Shown here: in pieces, positions 7,674 through 14,758 of the stretch
Layout of the letters: each line of letters opens with the position of its first letter
Position numbering within the stretch: position 1 is the stretch's first letter
Assembly: GCA_947469285.1 (NCBI GenBank)
Contig: CANIOW010000031.1
Location: forward strand, 1-32,194
From: Gammaproteobacteria bacterium
GTDB taxonomy: Bacteria; Pseudomonadota; Gammaproteobacteria; Steroidobacterales; Steroidobacteraceae
Reading direction: 5' to 3'
DNA length: 32,194 bases
Notes under the pieces: generated by a model
The model's database searches: none
Seen by the model: the letters and a program-made list of their open reading frames with translations, nothing else
Told to the model about the DNA's origin: nothing
Program-made: the position numbers and the translations under genes

Positions 7674-7732
7674 GAGGGTAACATTGAGGGTAACTCGGGT
7701 TTTCCAGTTACCCTCAACAGAAAGTTACCCTC
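7674..7732 (+). promoter_or_regulatory. Four GAGGGTAAC arm-type sites upstream of the integrase gene
   Basis: GAGGGTAAC occurs at 7674-7682 and 7686-7694 (12 bp apart) and inverted, GTTACCCTC, at 7707-7715 and 7724-7732. The last copy ends at the base before the integrase ATG. A pair with the same 12-bp period is found at the other island end (31732-31752). They are probably integrase arm-binding sites and could also let the integrase repress its own gene. Confidence 0.75.
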
Positions 7733-9034
7733 ATGGCAGGCACCAACCTCCTCTCCGACAAAGCCGTCAAAGCCGCCCTCAAAAGCGCCGCCAGCACCGG
7801 CAAAGCCCTGCGCATCAGCGACGGCGCCGGCATGCTGCTGGAGGCTAGGCCGTCGGGCGTGGGCTGGTGGCGCCTGCGCTTCCGTAGCGCCGGCAAGGAG
7901 GGCATGGTGTCACTAGGCACCTACCCCGCCGTGTCCTTGGCGGACGCCCGTAGCCGCCGCGAGGACGCTCGTAGAACACACGCCAATGGCGTCAGCCCCA
8001 GCGAGCAACGCAAGCTCAATAAAGCCCTCCAAACGGCCAAGGCCGAAGCCACCCATTTGGCCGCTACCGGCCGCCCCCAACCAGGCACATTTGAATACGT
8101 CGCCAGGCAGTGGCTCACCACCGTCCACGCGGCCAAAGTATCTCCCGGCCACTCCGAACGGACCCGCCTACGGTTGGAGCAAATGATCTTCCCCACCCTG
8201 GGCGCCCGCCCCCTGACCGAAATCGACGCCCCCGAGCTGCTGGCGGTCCTGCGCAAGATCGAGGCTCGGGGGGCATTCGAGACCACCCACCGCACCAAAG
8301 ACGCCTGTGGTCAGGTGTTCCGGTTTGGGATCGCCTCCGGCGTCTGCCAACGCAACCCCGCTGCCGACCTGCGTGACGCGCTACGCCCCGTCCCCACCCG
8401 ACACTTTGCCGCCATCGTCGACCCCGGGCAGGCCGGCGGCCTGCTGCGCGCCATTGACGCCTATAGCGGCCACCCCGCCACCGTCGCCGCCCTGAAACTC
8501 TCCGCCCTGCTCTTGCTGCGCCCCGGCGAACTACGCCAGCTGGAATGGGCGTGGGTCGATCTTGCCACTGCCACCCTCACCCTGCCGCCAGAAATCATGA
8601 AACGCCGTAAAGCCGAAAAGGGCAACGGCATCCCCCATCTAGTCCCGTTGGCCAGCCAGGCCGTGGACATCTTCCAACAGCTGGCGCCCCTCACCGGGGG
8701 AGGACGGTACGTATTCCCCTCGCTGTCGAGCGCGGTCCGTTGCATGAGCGAGAACACAGTACGTACGGCGCTGCGCCGCATGGGTTATGCCAACGACGAG
8801 ATGACCGCCCACGGCTTTCGCGCCATGGCACGCACGATGGCTGCAGAGCGAGTCGGCATCGCCCCCGAAGTGATCGAGGCGCAGTTGGCACATGCAGTCC
8901 CGGATGCCTTGGGGAGGTCGTACAACCGCACCCAGTACCTCGCTCAACGAAGGGAACTGATGTCCAAGTGGGCGAACTTTGTCGACCAGCTCAGGAACGA
9001 TCAATTCATCTCGGCAAATGGGGGTCGCAAGTGA
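7733..9034 (+). CDS. P4-type tyrosine recombinase (integrase) with N-terminal arm-binding domain
   Basis: The 433-residue protein has the DUF4102 arm-binding domain (about 5-90; SDGAGMLLEARPSG, SLGTYPAVSLADAR), a SAM-like core-binding domain (about 118-215) and a catalytic domain. Catalytic residues can be assigned: R263 (LLRPGELRQLEW), H302 or nearby, H360 and R363 (HGFR), H387 (LAH) and nucleophile Y397 (SYNRTQYL). All are present, so it should be active. It catalyses site-specific integration and excision at the ssrA 3' end. No Shine-Dalgarno sequence precedes the ATG; an arm site abuts it instead. Its stop overlaps the start of the next gene (GTGA). Read-through from the ssrA promoter may contribute to its transcription. 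Confidence 0.95.
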   Translation: MAGTNLLSDKAVKAALKSAASTGKALRISDGAGMLLEARPSGVGWWRLRFRSAGKEGMVSLGTYPAVSLADARSRREDARRTHANGVSPSEQRKLNKALQTAKAEATHLAATGRPQPGTFEYVARQWLTTVHAAKVSPGHSERTRLRLEQMIFPTLGARPLTEIDAPELLAVLRKIEARGAFETTHRTKDACGQVFRFGIASGVCQRNPAADLRDALRPVPTRHFAAIVDPGQAGGLLRAIDAYSGHPATVAALKLSALLLLRPGELRQLEWAWVDLATATLTLPPEIMKRRKAEKGNGIPHLVPLASQAVDIFQQLAPLTGGGRYVFPSLSSAVRCMSENTVRTALRRMGYANDEMTAHGFRAMARTMAAERVGIAPEVIEAQLAHAVPDALGRSYNRTQYLAQRRELMSKWANFVDQLRNDQFISANGGRK

Positions 9035-9642
9035 AACCTTCTGCTGCAGAGCGGGAAAAATTCAAGACCGCGGTGATGGATATGGCAAAGAAAATATTCA
9101 TATTGGAAAAAACAGAACGACCGAACACTACCCCAAAAGAATTAAGAGCCAAATTACTGCGCATCGCGAACAGCGCAACATCTCTACTGCAAAATTTACA
9201 AGACCTTAGTCGAATCGAAAACGAAGATCTAGAAAAAACGCAAACCAATTGGCGACTTGGTCAAGAACTACAGGAGGGACGAGACTATTTGCCTTGGGAA
9301 AATAATAAATACAAGCCAACTGAAGACAAGCAGTACCCCTCGAAAACCATTGACGCCATCGAGGAGCTTATCGCTGTTGCAAAACTTCAGCGCAGTAGGA
9401 CGCAACAAAACCGGGGCAATAGTTGGAACCGAACGCCAGAAATGCGCCTCTTAGACAGTCTCTTAAAGAACTTCATTGGCGTCTATCGCCAACACTTTGG
9501 CTATTTGCCACCGACGTCAAAAACCGGATGGGTGGTCGACGTCGCCGCGGAACTGCTTACCCACTGTGGAATACAAAAAGATGCCGGTGACGTACTCCCC
9601 GGCGCCATCGTAAAGGCCCAGCAGGCCCTTACTCCATCTTGA
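9031..9642 (+). CDS. Unknown protein translationally coupled to the integrase
   Basis: A GTG start at 9031 overlaps the integrase stop (GTGA), with GGGGGT upstream in the integrase end; the product is 203 residues. The first half is charged and helical (KFKTAVMDMAKKIFILEK, ELRAKLLRIANSATSLLQNL), followed by a lysine- and glutamine-rich linker and a C-terminal part with GVYRQHFGYLPPTSKTGW. I do not recognise a named domain, signal peptide or membrane segment. The first 400 bases are visibly richer in A+T than the integrase gene. The close coupling suggests that it acts with the integrase or in element maintenance, but this is inference only. Confidence 0.7.
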   Translation: MKPSAAEREKFKTAVMDMAKKIFILEKTERPNTTPKELRAKLLRIANSATSLLQNLQDLSRIENEDLEKTQTNWRLGQELQEGRDYLPWENNKYKPTEDKQYPSKTIDAIEELIAVAKLQRSRTQQNRGNSWNRTPEMRLLDSLLKNFIGVYRQHFGYLPPTSKTGWVVDVAAELLTHCGIQKDAGDVLPGAIVKAQQALTPS

Positions 9643-9715
9643 CCGTCAATACAACCGAACAAATGAATAAACGGAAGGGTATTTGCCTGGGTTAACAGTG
9701 ATAACGATATAAATA

Positions 9716-9748
9716 GGATCGCCTCTTAGTAACCATATGAGGTGATCC
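9716..9748 (+). promoter_or_regulatory. Hairpin sequestering the ribosome-binding site of the AlpA-like gene
   Basis: GGATCGCCTC (9716-9725) can pair with GAGGTGATCC (9739-9748) across a 13-nt loop, nine Watson-Crick pairs plus one G-U in RNA. The 3' arm contains the Shine-Dalgarno GAGGTGAT and ends at the base before the ATG. In DNA the same sequence is an inverted repeat that a dimeric repressor could bind. Confidence 0.65.
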
Positions 9749-10114
9749 ATGGATATCAAGCGATATGAACTCCGATGCGACCTAGCCAGCGTTGCATTAA
9801 TAGATGCAGCCACCTGTGCTGCAACAGGGTCCGTCTCCGAGAGCTGGTGGCACAACGCCGTCCGCACGGGTCTTGCCCCCCAACCCGCTTTCCGTCGGAC
9901 CCGCTGCACTCGGTGGCGTATCAAGGAAGTGGCTGAATTCTGGCATAGGCAATCCACCACCGAAAACCCGACCGCCTCCTCAGCCGTCCTTGATAAAGCC
10001 AGCAAGGCATCTGCAGCAGCTGCCAAAAGCCGTCGCGGCGGAAAGACATCCGATGCAGGCGTAGCCGGGGGTCAGTCCACCGGCCAAGTCCAGGCGAAAG
10101 GAGGTGCGCTATGA
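9749..10114 (+). CDS. AlpA-like winged-helix regulator / excisionase-type protein
   Basis: The 121-residue product has, at about residues 22-70, the small MerR/AlpA-type winged helix pattern (AATGSVSESWWHNAV, then FRRTRCTRWRIKEVAEFW). The tail is alanine-, lysine- and glycine-rich and probably unstructured. AlpA-like proteins in P4-type islands activate integrase or act as excisionases. Strong Shine-Dalgarno GAGGTGAT, itself in a hairpin. The 3' end overlaps the next gene by 4 bp (ATGA), and that gene overlaps the polymerase gene in the same way, so the three form one coupled unit. The role as excisionase is an inference. Confidence 0.7.
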   Translation: MDIKRYELRCDLASVALIDAATCAATGSVSESWWHNAVRTGLAPQPAFRRTRCTRWRIKEVAEFWHRQSTTENPTASSAVLDKASKASAAAAKSRRGGKTSDAGVAGGQSTGQVQAKGGAL

Positions 10115-10749
10115 ACGGGAAACACACTATTCCGGGGTCTGCAACCGACCTCATACCCAACAGCCCGACGGGGGACACCTTGGCAAACTCTACAAGTCAA
10201 TCCAACGCCGACATCCGGGCATTGCGCCTACCTCCCAGCTATGGAGAAACGCAGGGCGTCAAGAAATTACTAACCAAGGTCACGGTTGGTAAGCCTAAGC
10301 AGGGCCATTTTTATCGCACACACCCATCTGATGCCATGGTCTTCAACGCTATTTTATACGCGGACAAAACCGCCCAGGAAAACTATCTAGTTTCGCCGGA
10401 GATTGGGCAGGTGCTCAGTGCATTGGTCCAACCGTGCAGTTTCTACGTCGCTATCGACCGCCAGAACAACCTATACCTAATCCCTGTCCGGCTACCCGGA
10501 GAATCTGGCACACGAAACTCTTGGCCCGAATCCCTATTGGCAGCCATTGACCATGCGAAGTCCCACTGGATACGGACTACCGCCAATATGAGTGCGGGGG
10601 CATATGACATTTATGAAGCCACGGGTAGGCTGCCGGACCCCGAGTGGCCTACACACTCGATCGAGTTCCTCATTGAGGTAGCCTTCCGCAACAAGATCAT
10701 TAACAGTCTCGACCACCCAATTGTGCAAAAACTCTTAGGGGAAATATGA
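10111..10749 (+). CDS. Unknown protein between the AlpA-like regulator and the DNA polymerase
   Basis: The 212-residue soluble protein overlaps both neighbours by 4 bp, so it is translationally coupled to them. The first 40 residues are polar and low in structure; from about 45 on there is a compact alpha/beta pattern (FYRTHPSDAMVFNAILYAD, CSFYVAIDRQNNLYLIPVRLPG, SWPESLLAAIDHAKSHWIR). The last third is acidic and ends HPIVQKLLGEI. I recognise no named family. Fixed coupling to a family A polymerase suggests a function in replication of the element, for example a primase accessory, initiator or processivity partner; nothing in the sequence selects among these. Confidence 0.75.
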   Translation: MNGKHTIPGSATDLIPNSPTGDTLANSTSQSNADIRALRLPPSYGETQGVKKLLTKVTVGKPKQGHFYRTHPSDAMVFNAILYADKTAQENYLVSPEIGQVLSALVQPCSFYVAIDRQNNLYLIPVRLPGESGTRNSWPESLLAAIDHAKSHWIRTTANMSAGAYDIYEATGRLPDPEWPTHSIEFLIEVAFRNKIINSLDHPIVQKLLGEI

Positions 10750-12479
10750 TGTCCCCACTTAATTTTCCGGATGGAATCTATCTGGTAGATTTTGAGTTCC
10801 ATCAGGGGGGGAAGAGCGAGGGCAATCCACCAGTTCCAGTCTGCATGGTGGTACGTGAGTGGCCTTCGGGGCGTACCTGCCGCCACTGGCAGGTCGATCT
10901 GCAGCGAATGACTAGCGCCCCCTTCCCCACGGGGAAGGAGGCGCTATTCGTCGCCTATTACGCCTCTGCGGAGTTGGACTGTTTCCATGCATTAGGGTGG
11001 CCGCCTCCAGCCAATGTACTTGACCTCTTCGTCGAATTCCGCTGGCTGACCAATGGGATGCGCCTGGCACACGGCAGCGGGCTGCTCGGTGCGCTGATGC
11101 ATTACGGTCTGCGTAGCATCGGTGGCGAGCAAAAGGATGCCATGCGCGATCTGATCCTGACCGGCGGCCCGTGGAGTCCAGCAGAGGAATTGGCGATTCT
11201 GGACTATTGCGCGGCCGATGTGGTGGCGCTCGACAACCTGCTCACGGCCATGCAAGACCAGATCGACTGGCCGCGTGCGCTGCTTCGTGGCCGCTACATG
11301 CAGGCGGTGTCGCGCATCCAGATGGTTGGCGTCCCAATCGACACTGAAGCGTTGGGGAAACTCCAAACCCATTGGCTTGCGATTCAGGATCAGTTGATTG
11401 CGGATATCGACAGTGAATATGGCGTCTATGACGGGCGTAGCTTCAAGATTAAGCGGTGGGAATCGTATTTGGTGGCCAATGGCATTCCCTGGCCGCGACT
11501 GGAAAGCGGACAGCTCGACATGTGCGATGGCACATTTCGCGAAATGGCACGCACCTATGTCGAGGTAGCACCAATCCGCGAACTGCGGTCCGCTTTGTCT
11601 GGAATGCGCCTGGCCAATCTGCAGGTAGGCGACGACGAGCGCAACCGTTGTTTGCTGTCACCCTTTCGGGCGCGTACCGGGCGCAATCAGCCGTCGAACT
11701 CCAAATTTATCTTTGGCCCGTCGGTCTGGCTGCGCGGGCTAATTCAACCACCTCCCGGTTGGGGTCTAGCTTACGTAGATTGGAGCCAACAGGAGTTTGG
11801 CATCGCCGCAGCCTTGTCGGGTGACGAGGCCATGCAGGAAGCCTACCGCTCCGGAGACCCCTATCTAGCCTTTGCCATGCAGGCGGGCGCAGTACCGAGC
11901 ACCGCAACGAAACAGACCCACGCGAACGAACGCGAACAATTCAAGGCCTGCGTCCTTGCGGTGCAGTATGGAATGGGTGAGGATAGTCTGGCGGCCCGGG
12001 TTAACCAGCCGGTGGCTCGAGCCCGCCAACTTCTCGACCTGCATCGACGAGCCTACCGCCGATTTTGGGAATGGTCGGACAAGGTGGTGGACGAAGCGGT
12101 ACTCGGAGGCAGGCTGTGGGCCGCGCTTGGTTGGCAGATCGATACCCGCAGGGAGCTTAACATTCGAAGCCTCCGCAACTTTCCAATGCAAGCCAACGGC
12201 GCGGAGATGTTGCGGGTTGCCTGCATCCTCCTGACTGAAGCAGGCGTGAGAGTCTGTGCGCCTATACATGATGCCGTGCTGATTGAAGCCACGTTAAACG
12301 AACTGGACCAGGCAGTTGCCACGACCCAATCGCTGATGCAGGAGGCCAGTGAGATAGTTCTCAATGGGTTTACCCTTCGCAGCGACGTCAAAAAAGTGCA
12401 CTACCCCGACCGTTATATGGACCCCCGTGGCGACATCATGTGGCAAAAAGTTATGCGCCTCGTCGGGGTGTCCCACTAA
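10746..12479 (+). CDS. Family A DNA polymerase with 3'-5' exonuclease domain, island-borne
   Basis: The 577-residue protein has an N-terminal DEDDy proofreading exonuclease: D15 and E17 (VDFEFH), D77, and Y153/D157 (YCAAD). The polymerase domain follows: motif A with D344 (YVDWSQQEFG), motif B R395/K399/Y407 (FKACVLAVQYGMG), motif C H507-D508 (PIHDAVLIEA). All metal-binding residues are present. No 5' nuclease domain is present, as in phage PolA proteins. The position equal to E. coli Phe762 is Leu403, and the Glu after the HD of motif C is Ala509. It is coupled to the preceding gene by ATGA. It probably copies the excised element or fills gaps during transfer. Confidence 0.92.
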   Translation: MMSPLNFPDGIYLVDFEFHQGGKSEGNPPVPVCMVVREWPSGRTCRHWQVDLQRMTSAPFPTGKEALFVAYYASAELDCFHALGWPPPANVLDLFVEFRWLTNGMRLAHGSGLLGALMHYGLRSIGGEQKDAMRDLILTGGPWSPAEELAILDYCAADVVALDNLLTAMQDQIDWPRALLRGRYMQAVSRIQMVGVPIDTEALGKLQTHWLAIQDQLIADIDSEYGVYDGRSFKIKRWESYLVANGIPWPRLESGQLDMCDGTFREMARTYVEVAPIRELRSALSGMRLANLQVGDDERNRCLLSPFRARTGRNQPSNSKFIFGPSVWLRGLIQPPPGWGLAYVDWSQQEFGIAAALSGDEAMQEAYRSGDPYLAFAMQAGAVPSTATKQTHANEREQFKACVLAVQYGMGEDSLAARVNQPVARARQLLDLHRRAYRRFWEWSDKVVDEAVLGGRLWAALGWQIDTRRELNIRSLRNFPMQANGAEMLRVACILLTEAGVRVCAPIHDAVLIEATLNELDQAVATTQSLMQEASEIVLNGFTLRSDVKKVHYPDRYMDPRGDIMWQKVMRLVGVSH

Positions 12480-12553
12480 GGGTACCTGCGGCGACACGCC
12501 ACACCTACCTGCATCGTGCTACCCCACCCGTCTATTCTCTTATATCTATCTCT

Positions 12554-12931
12554 ATGTATACCTCCTATATTCCCGATAAGAACGTGCCTGTAAAACGACT
12601 GCAGCTAAATGCTGTGGTAGGTGGATTGGTTGAGGCCCCACCAAAGGACTTATTCGTTCGGGGGCCTATTCCGATGGAGTGGCTTAGTATGGCTGCCGCA
12701 ATGCCTGGGAAAACGCTCAACGTTGCTGTCGCGTTGTGGTGGCTGCACGGGATGCAAGAAGGAAAACCCTTCAAACTCACGAAAAAGGCTGCAGCGCTAT
12801 TGAACATCGGACGTGACGCAGCAAGTGGCGGACTGGCCCAGCTAGCCCAAGGGGGATTAATTACGCTTCATAAGAGGTCCGGTAAACGTCCCGAAATCAC
12901 AATCATTAAAAGTCTTCGCAGACCAGCCTGA
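12554..12931 (+). CDS. Small winged-helix-like protein
   Basis: The 125-residue product has the central pattern PIPMEWLSMAAAMPGKTLNV-ALWWLHG followed by FKLTKKAAALLNIGRDAASGGLAQLAQGGLITL and a basic wing. This fits a winged helix-turn-helix: helix with LTKKAAALLNI, recognition helix RDAASGGLAQLAQ, then a beta hairpin. Proteins of this type, with the PIPxxWLxxAAxxPGK signature, recur in proteobacterial accessory DNA without a known function. ATG 12554 is the only ATG that gives the typical length, but it has no clear ribosome-binding site; GTG 12593 is an alternative. It lies 74 bp after the polymerase gene. Confidence 0.7.
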   Translation: MYTSYIPDKNVPVKRLQLNAVVGGLVEAPPKDLFVRGPIPMEWLSMAAAMPGKTLNVAVALWWLHGMQEGKPFKLTKKAAALLNIGRDAASGGLAQLAQGGLITLHKRSGKRPEITIIKSLRRPA

Positions 12932-12950
12932 AGCCAGGGGAGGAGCGGCC

Positions 12951-13103
12951 ATGGGTACGGCCAAAATACAGCCTAAGCATCTGCTGGTCGGAATGCTCGA
13001 TACCACAGCTTATGGCTCGCTGCTGCCGGCACCCACCCCCGGATGGGCTGTTCAAGAAAGATGGACAAGGTTTGTATGGACACTCCCCTGCCCGACCTAC
13101 TGA
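12951..13103 (+). CDS. Possible 50-residue protein overlapping the next gene
   Basis: An ATG at 12951 follows a strong ribosome-binding site (GGGGAGGAGCGGCC) and opens a frame of 50 codons, ending TGA at 13101-13103. The product is mixed, with a tryptophan-rich end (GWAVQERWTRFVWTL). It overlaps the next gene in another frame by about 28 bp. The good ribosome-binding site supports translation, possibly as a leader for the following gene. No family is recognised. Confidence 0.4.
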   Translation: MGTAKIQPKHLLVGMLDTTAYGSLLPAPTPGWAVQERWTRFVWTLPCPTY

Positions 13104-13375
13104 ACGCGATCACCACGGCTGCGGCTGAGCTCACCCCTGCGGCGGAGATTGGTTCAGCTATTGGTCTTTCAGACGACGAGTGGCGGGAGCTAGCCAGACA
13201 GCACAGGGAGCCCGTACAGCTGTCTATCGCAAAGGGGAGGACGCAGGCGCAGATCAAGGCTAGCGAGGCGCTAATCGCCTGTGCGAAGTTCGGCAAAATC
13301 GAGGCCGCGCTCTACGCCCTCAAGCACTACCACGGGTGGGGCGGCAAACCGACTTCAGCCAAGCAGCGTCGTTAG
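13076..13375 (+). CDS. Unknown small protein, possibly terminase-small-subunit- or HTH-like
   Basis: The 99-residue product from ATG 13076 (AAGG five bases upstream; ATGs at 13043 and 13061 are alternatives) is helical: a helix-turn-helix-like start (AAEIGSAIGLSDDEWRELARQH), then QAQIKASEALIACAKFGKIEAALYALKHYHGW. The second part resembles the C-terminal helix of phage-type small terminase or transposon-associated HTH proteins that ends with an ALKHYHGWG-like motif. The tail is basic. The 3' end overlaps the end of the convergent gene at 13320-13607. Function unknown. Confidence 0.55.
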   Translation: MDTPLPDLLNAITTAAAELTPAAEIGSAIGLSDDEWRELARQHREPVQLSIAKGRTQAQIKASEALIACAKFGKIEAALYALKHYHGWGGKPTSAKQRR

Positions 13376-13607
13376 CCCACAGCCGTGCCAAGTGACGCAG
13401 CGCCTTCAAAGTAGCCCGAGGGTACCCGCGGTAGGCGTTCTGTCCGACCCTGGCTTTGCCTTCGACCGTCTTGGGGCCAGTGGTGGTCACCCACGGCTTC
13501 CAGTGCTGTATTGCCAACGATTGTTGTACACGCTGTTCAAGAGTCCAAATTCGCGCTGGCATGGGGGCCACCTGTAATTTTTTGACCTGCTGTATTTTAC
13601 TCGCCAA
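13320..13607 (-). CDS. Conserved hypothetical protein with GPKTVEGKAR...NAYRG motif, TTG start
   Basis: The 95-residue product contains HWKPWVTTTGPKTVEGKA followed by RVGQNAYRG and a basic helix (ATLKALRHLARLWA). The pattern GPxTxEGKxxxxxNAxxG is found in many short uncharacterised proteins of accessory DNA. The start is TTG at 13607. Its first nine codons and the 10 bp upstream belong to a 36-bp repeat found again at 31916-31951, outside the island, where the same N terminus (MASKI-QVK) heads a degenerate frame. The gene is opposite in direction to its neighbours and overlaps the preceding one tail to tail. Function unknown. Confidence 0.6.
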   Translation of the reverse strand: MASKIQQVKKLQVAPMPARIWTLEQRVQQSLAIQHWKPWVTTTGPKTVEGKARVGQNAYRGYPRATLKALRHLARLWANDAAWLKSVCRPTRGSA

Positions 13608-13617
13608 GCGCGGTGAC
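13582..13617 (+). repeat. 36-bp dispersed direct repeat, island copy
   Basis: This stretch matches 31916-31951 in the same orientation at 35 of 36 positions (the tenth base is T here, G there). It spans the TTG start and first codons of the 95-residue gene on the minus strand. One copy is inside the island, the other 86 bp beyond attR. Confidence 0.85.
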
Positions 13618-13850
13618 CGCTGGTTTTTCAGGCTCTCAACTCCCTTTCTTCGAAATCATCCGCGGGCTACGGGAGACAGTGTAACCAGATCGCCCGGGCA
13701 GTGAATCGAGGGGAAGCTCCGAATGGTCCCAGTCGGGGCGACCTTCAGGCCTTGCTGCGAGCGCTCACCGGACTTCGCGATCATATGAAAGCTCTGGTTG
13801 CCGCAAACCTGGTCAGTTGGAAGGAAGGCCATGAAAAAGCGCGTCGTTGA
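13617..13850 (+). pseudogene. Remnant of a MobC-like mobilisation protein (C-terminal part)
   Basis: A frame without a start codon encodes GYGRQCNQIARAVNRG and ends in a helix (LVAANLVSWKEGHEKARR). The first segment is the MobC/ribbon-helix-helix accessory signature (GRNLNQIAR) of mobilisation proteins that help relaxases bind oriT. The upstream part is lost at the border of the 36-bp repeat. Its stop (13848-13850) overlaps the start of the decayed relaxase, the normal mobC-relaxase coupling. This supports the call for both pieces. Confidence 0.6.
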
Positions 13851-14314
13851 CCTGCGCCGACAAATCCCGATTTTGGATATTGTTTCCTATGGGCAGGGGC
13901 CAAGGGAAATTCACGCCGGCGCAGATTGACCGGATAGCCCGAACTGTAGGTCGGACGCCGGAGGTCATTGTGAACGTGTACGTGAGCGCGCATACCATGC
14001 GGGGCGTTGCAACCCACCTCGCTTATATTGGGCGTGACGGGGACCTTGGGATGGAGACTGACATGGGCGACCGCATCCAATAGAAGGGGTTCCAGAAAGC
14101 ACTGATCGAGGACTGGGACCTGAACCTTGAATCGCCCTGGCATGCAACGGCGCGGGATATACGCGGGCAGCGCAGAACGCCCAAGCTTGTCCACAACATC
14201 ATCTTTTCGACGCCGCCGGGTACACCATCGCAAAAGGTACTGAAGGCCGTCAAGAAACTGGCGACCGAAGAATGGGTGTTGGCGCGGGCCACGGTGCAGT
14301 CCCGTCTGCTTTGA
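13831..14314 (+). pseudogene. Decayed relaxase / mobilisation nuclease (MobA-like), N-terminal part
   Basis: ATG 13831 behind GGAAGGAAGG starts a frame reading ILDIVSYGQG, then shifts near 13890 to the frame reading KFTPAQIDRIARTVGRTPEV, then GVATHLAYIGRDGDLGMETD. An in-frame TAG at 14081-14083 follows, after which the same frame continues KGFQKALIEDWDLNL and PKLVHNIIFSTPPGTPSQKV to a stop at 14314. These blocks in this order are those of proteobacterial island and plasmid relaxases. The region with the metal-binding histidines (HPHVH-like) and the rest of the protein are missing. The frameshift, nonsense codon and truncation show that it is dead. Confidence 0.75.
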
Positions 14315-14758
14315 GCGTGAAGATGACGGGGACGTTCCTGCTGGCGCAAGAGGCGGCGGACTGGGTCGGCGCGTGGCGAGGATTCAGGTCGGGGCAGGGA
14401 GGGGGGGTTCAGTCCGCCGACAGGGTGCATCTGCGCTCCGCTGGCGGTGCAGTGGGGATCGTTGCCGCCGGGGTGCCGGTGAAGGCCTGCCGAGGCCAGT
14501 TTCGGGCTCACCCTATGGCCCGTTCGGCGAATCAGACTGCGCCGCAGGAGCGGTTTGAACTTCCTATCCGCCCCGGCCGATCACAGCTGCAATTCCGCTC
14601 GAACTATTAACCCCATCCCGCGACGGTATCCTACGCGCTACACTTGTCAACCTCGGTGCGGTGCCAGCGCACAACCGGCGCATCGTGGCCGCCCAAACGG
14701 ATCTGCCAATTCCAAGGCAGCGGCCGGCGCGTCAATGGTTCGAATATTCGTCGCGCAA
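14315..14758 (+). other. No gene recognised between relaxase remnant and catabolic operon
   Basis: Several overlapping open frames exist here, but none has a ribosome-binding site and recognisable protein pattern together. The stretch probably joins the broken mobilisation region to the end of the catabolic operon. I see no clear terminator for the minus-strand operon. Confidence 0.5.

Noticed and set aside
8740-9030. Upstream extension of the 203-residue gene into the integrase
   Set aside because: The extension is out of frame with the catalytic part of the integrase and is arginine-rich nonsense; GTG 9031 with the GTGA overlap is the natural start.
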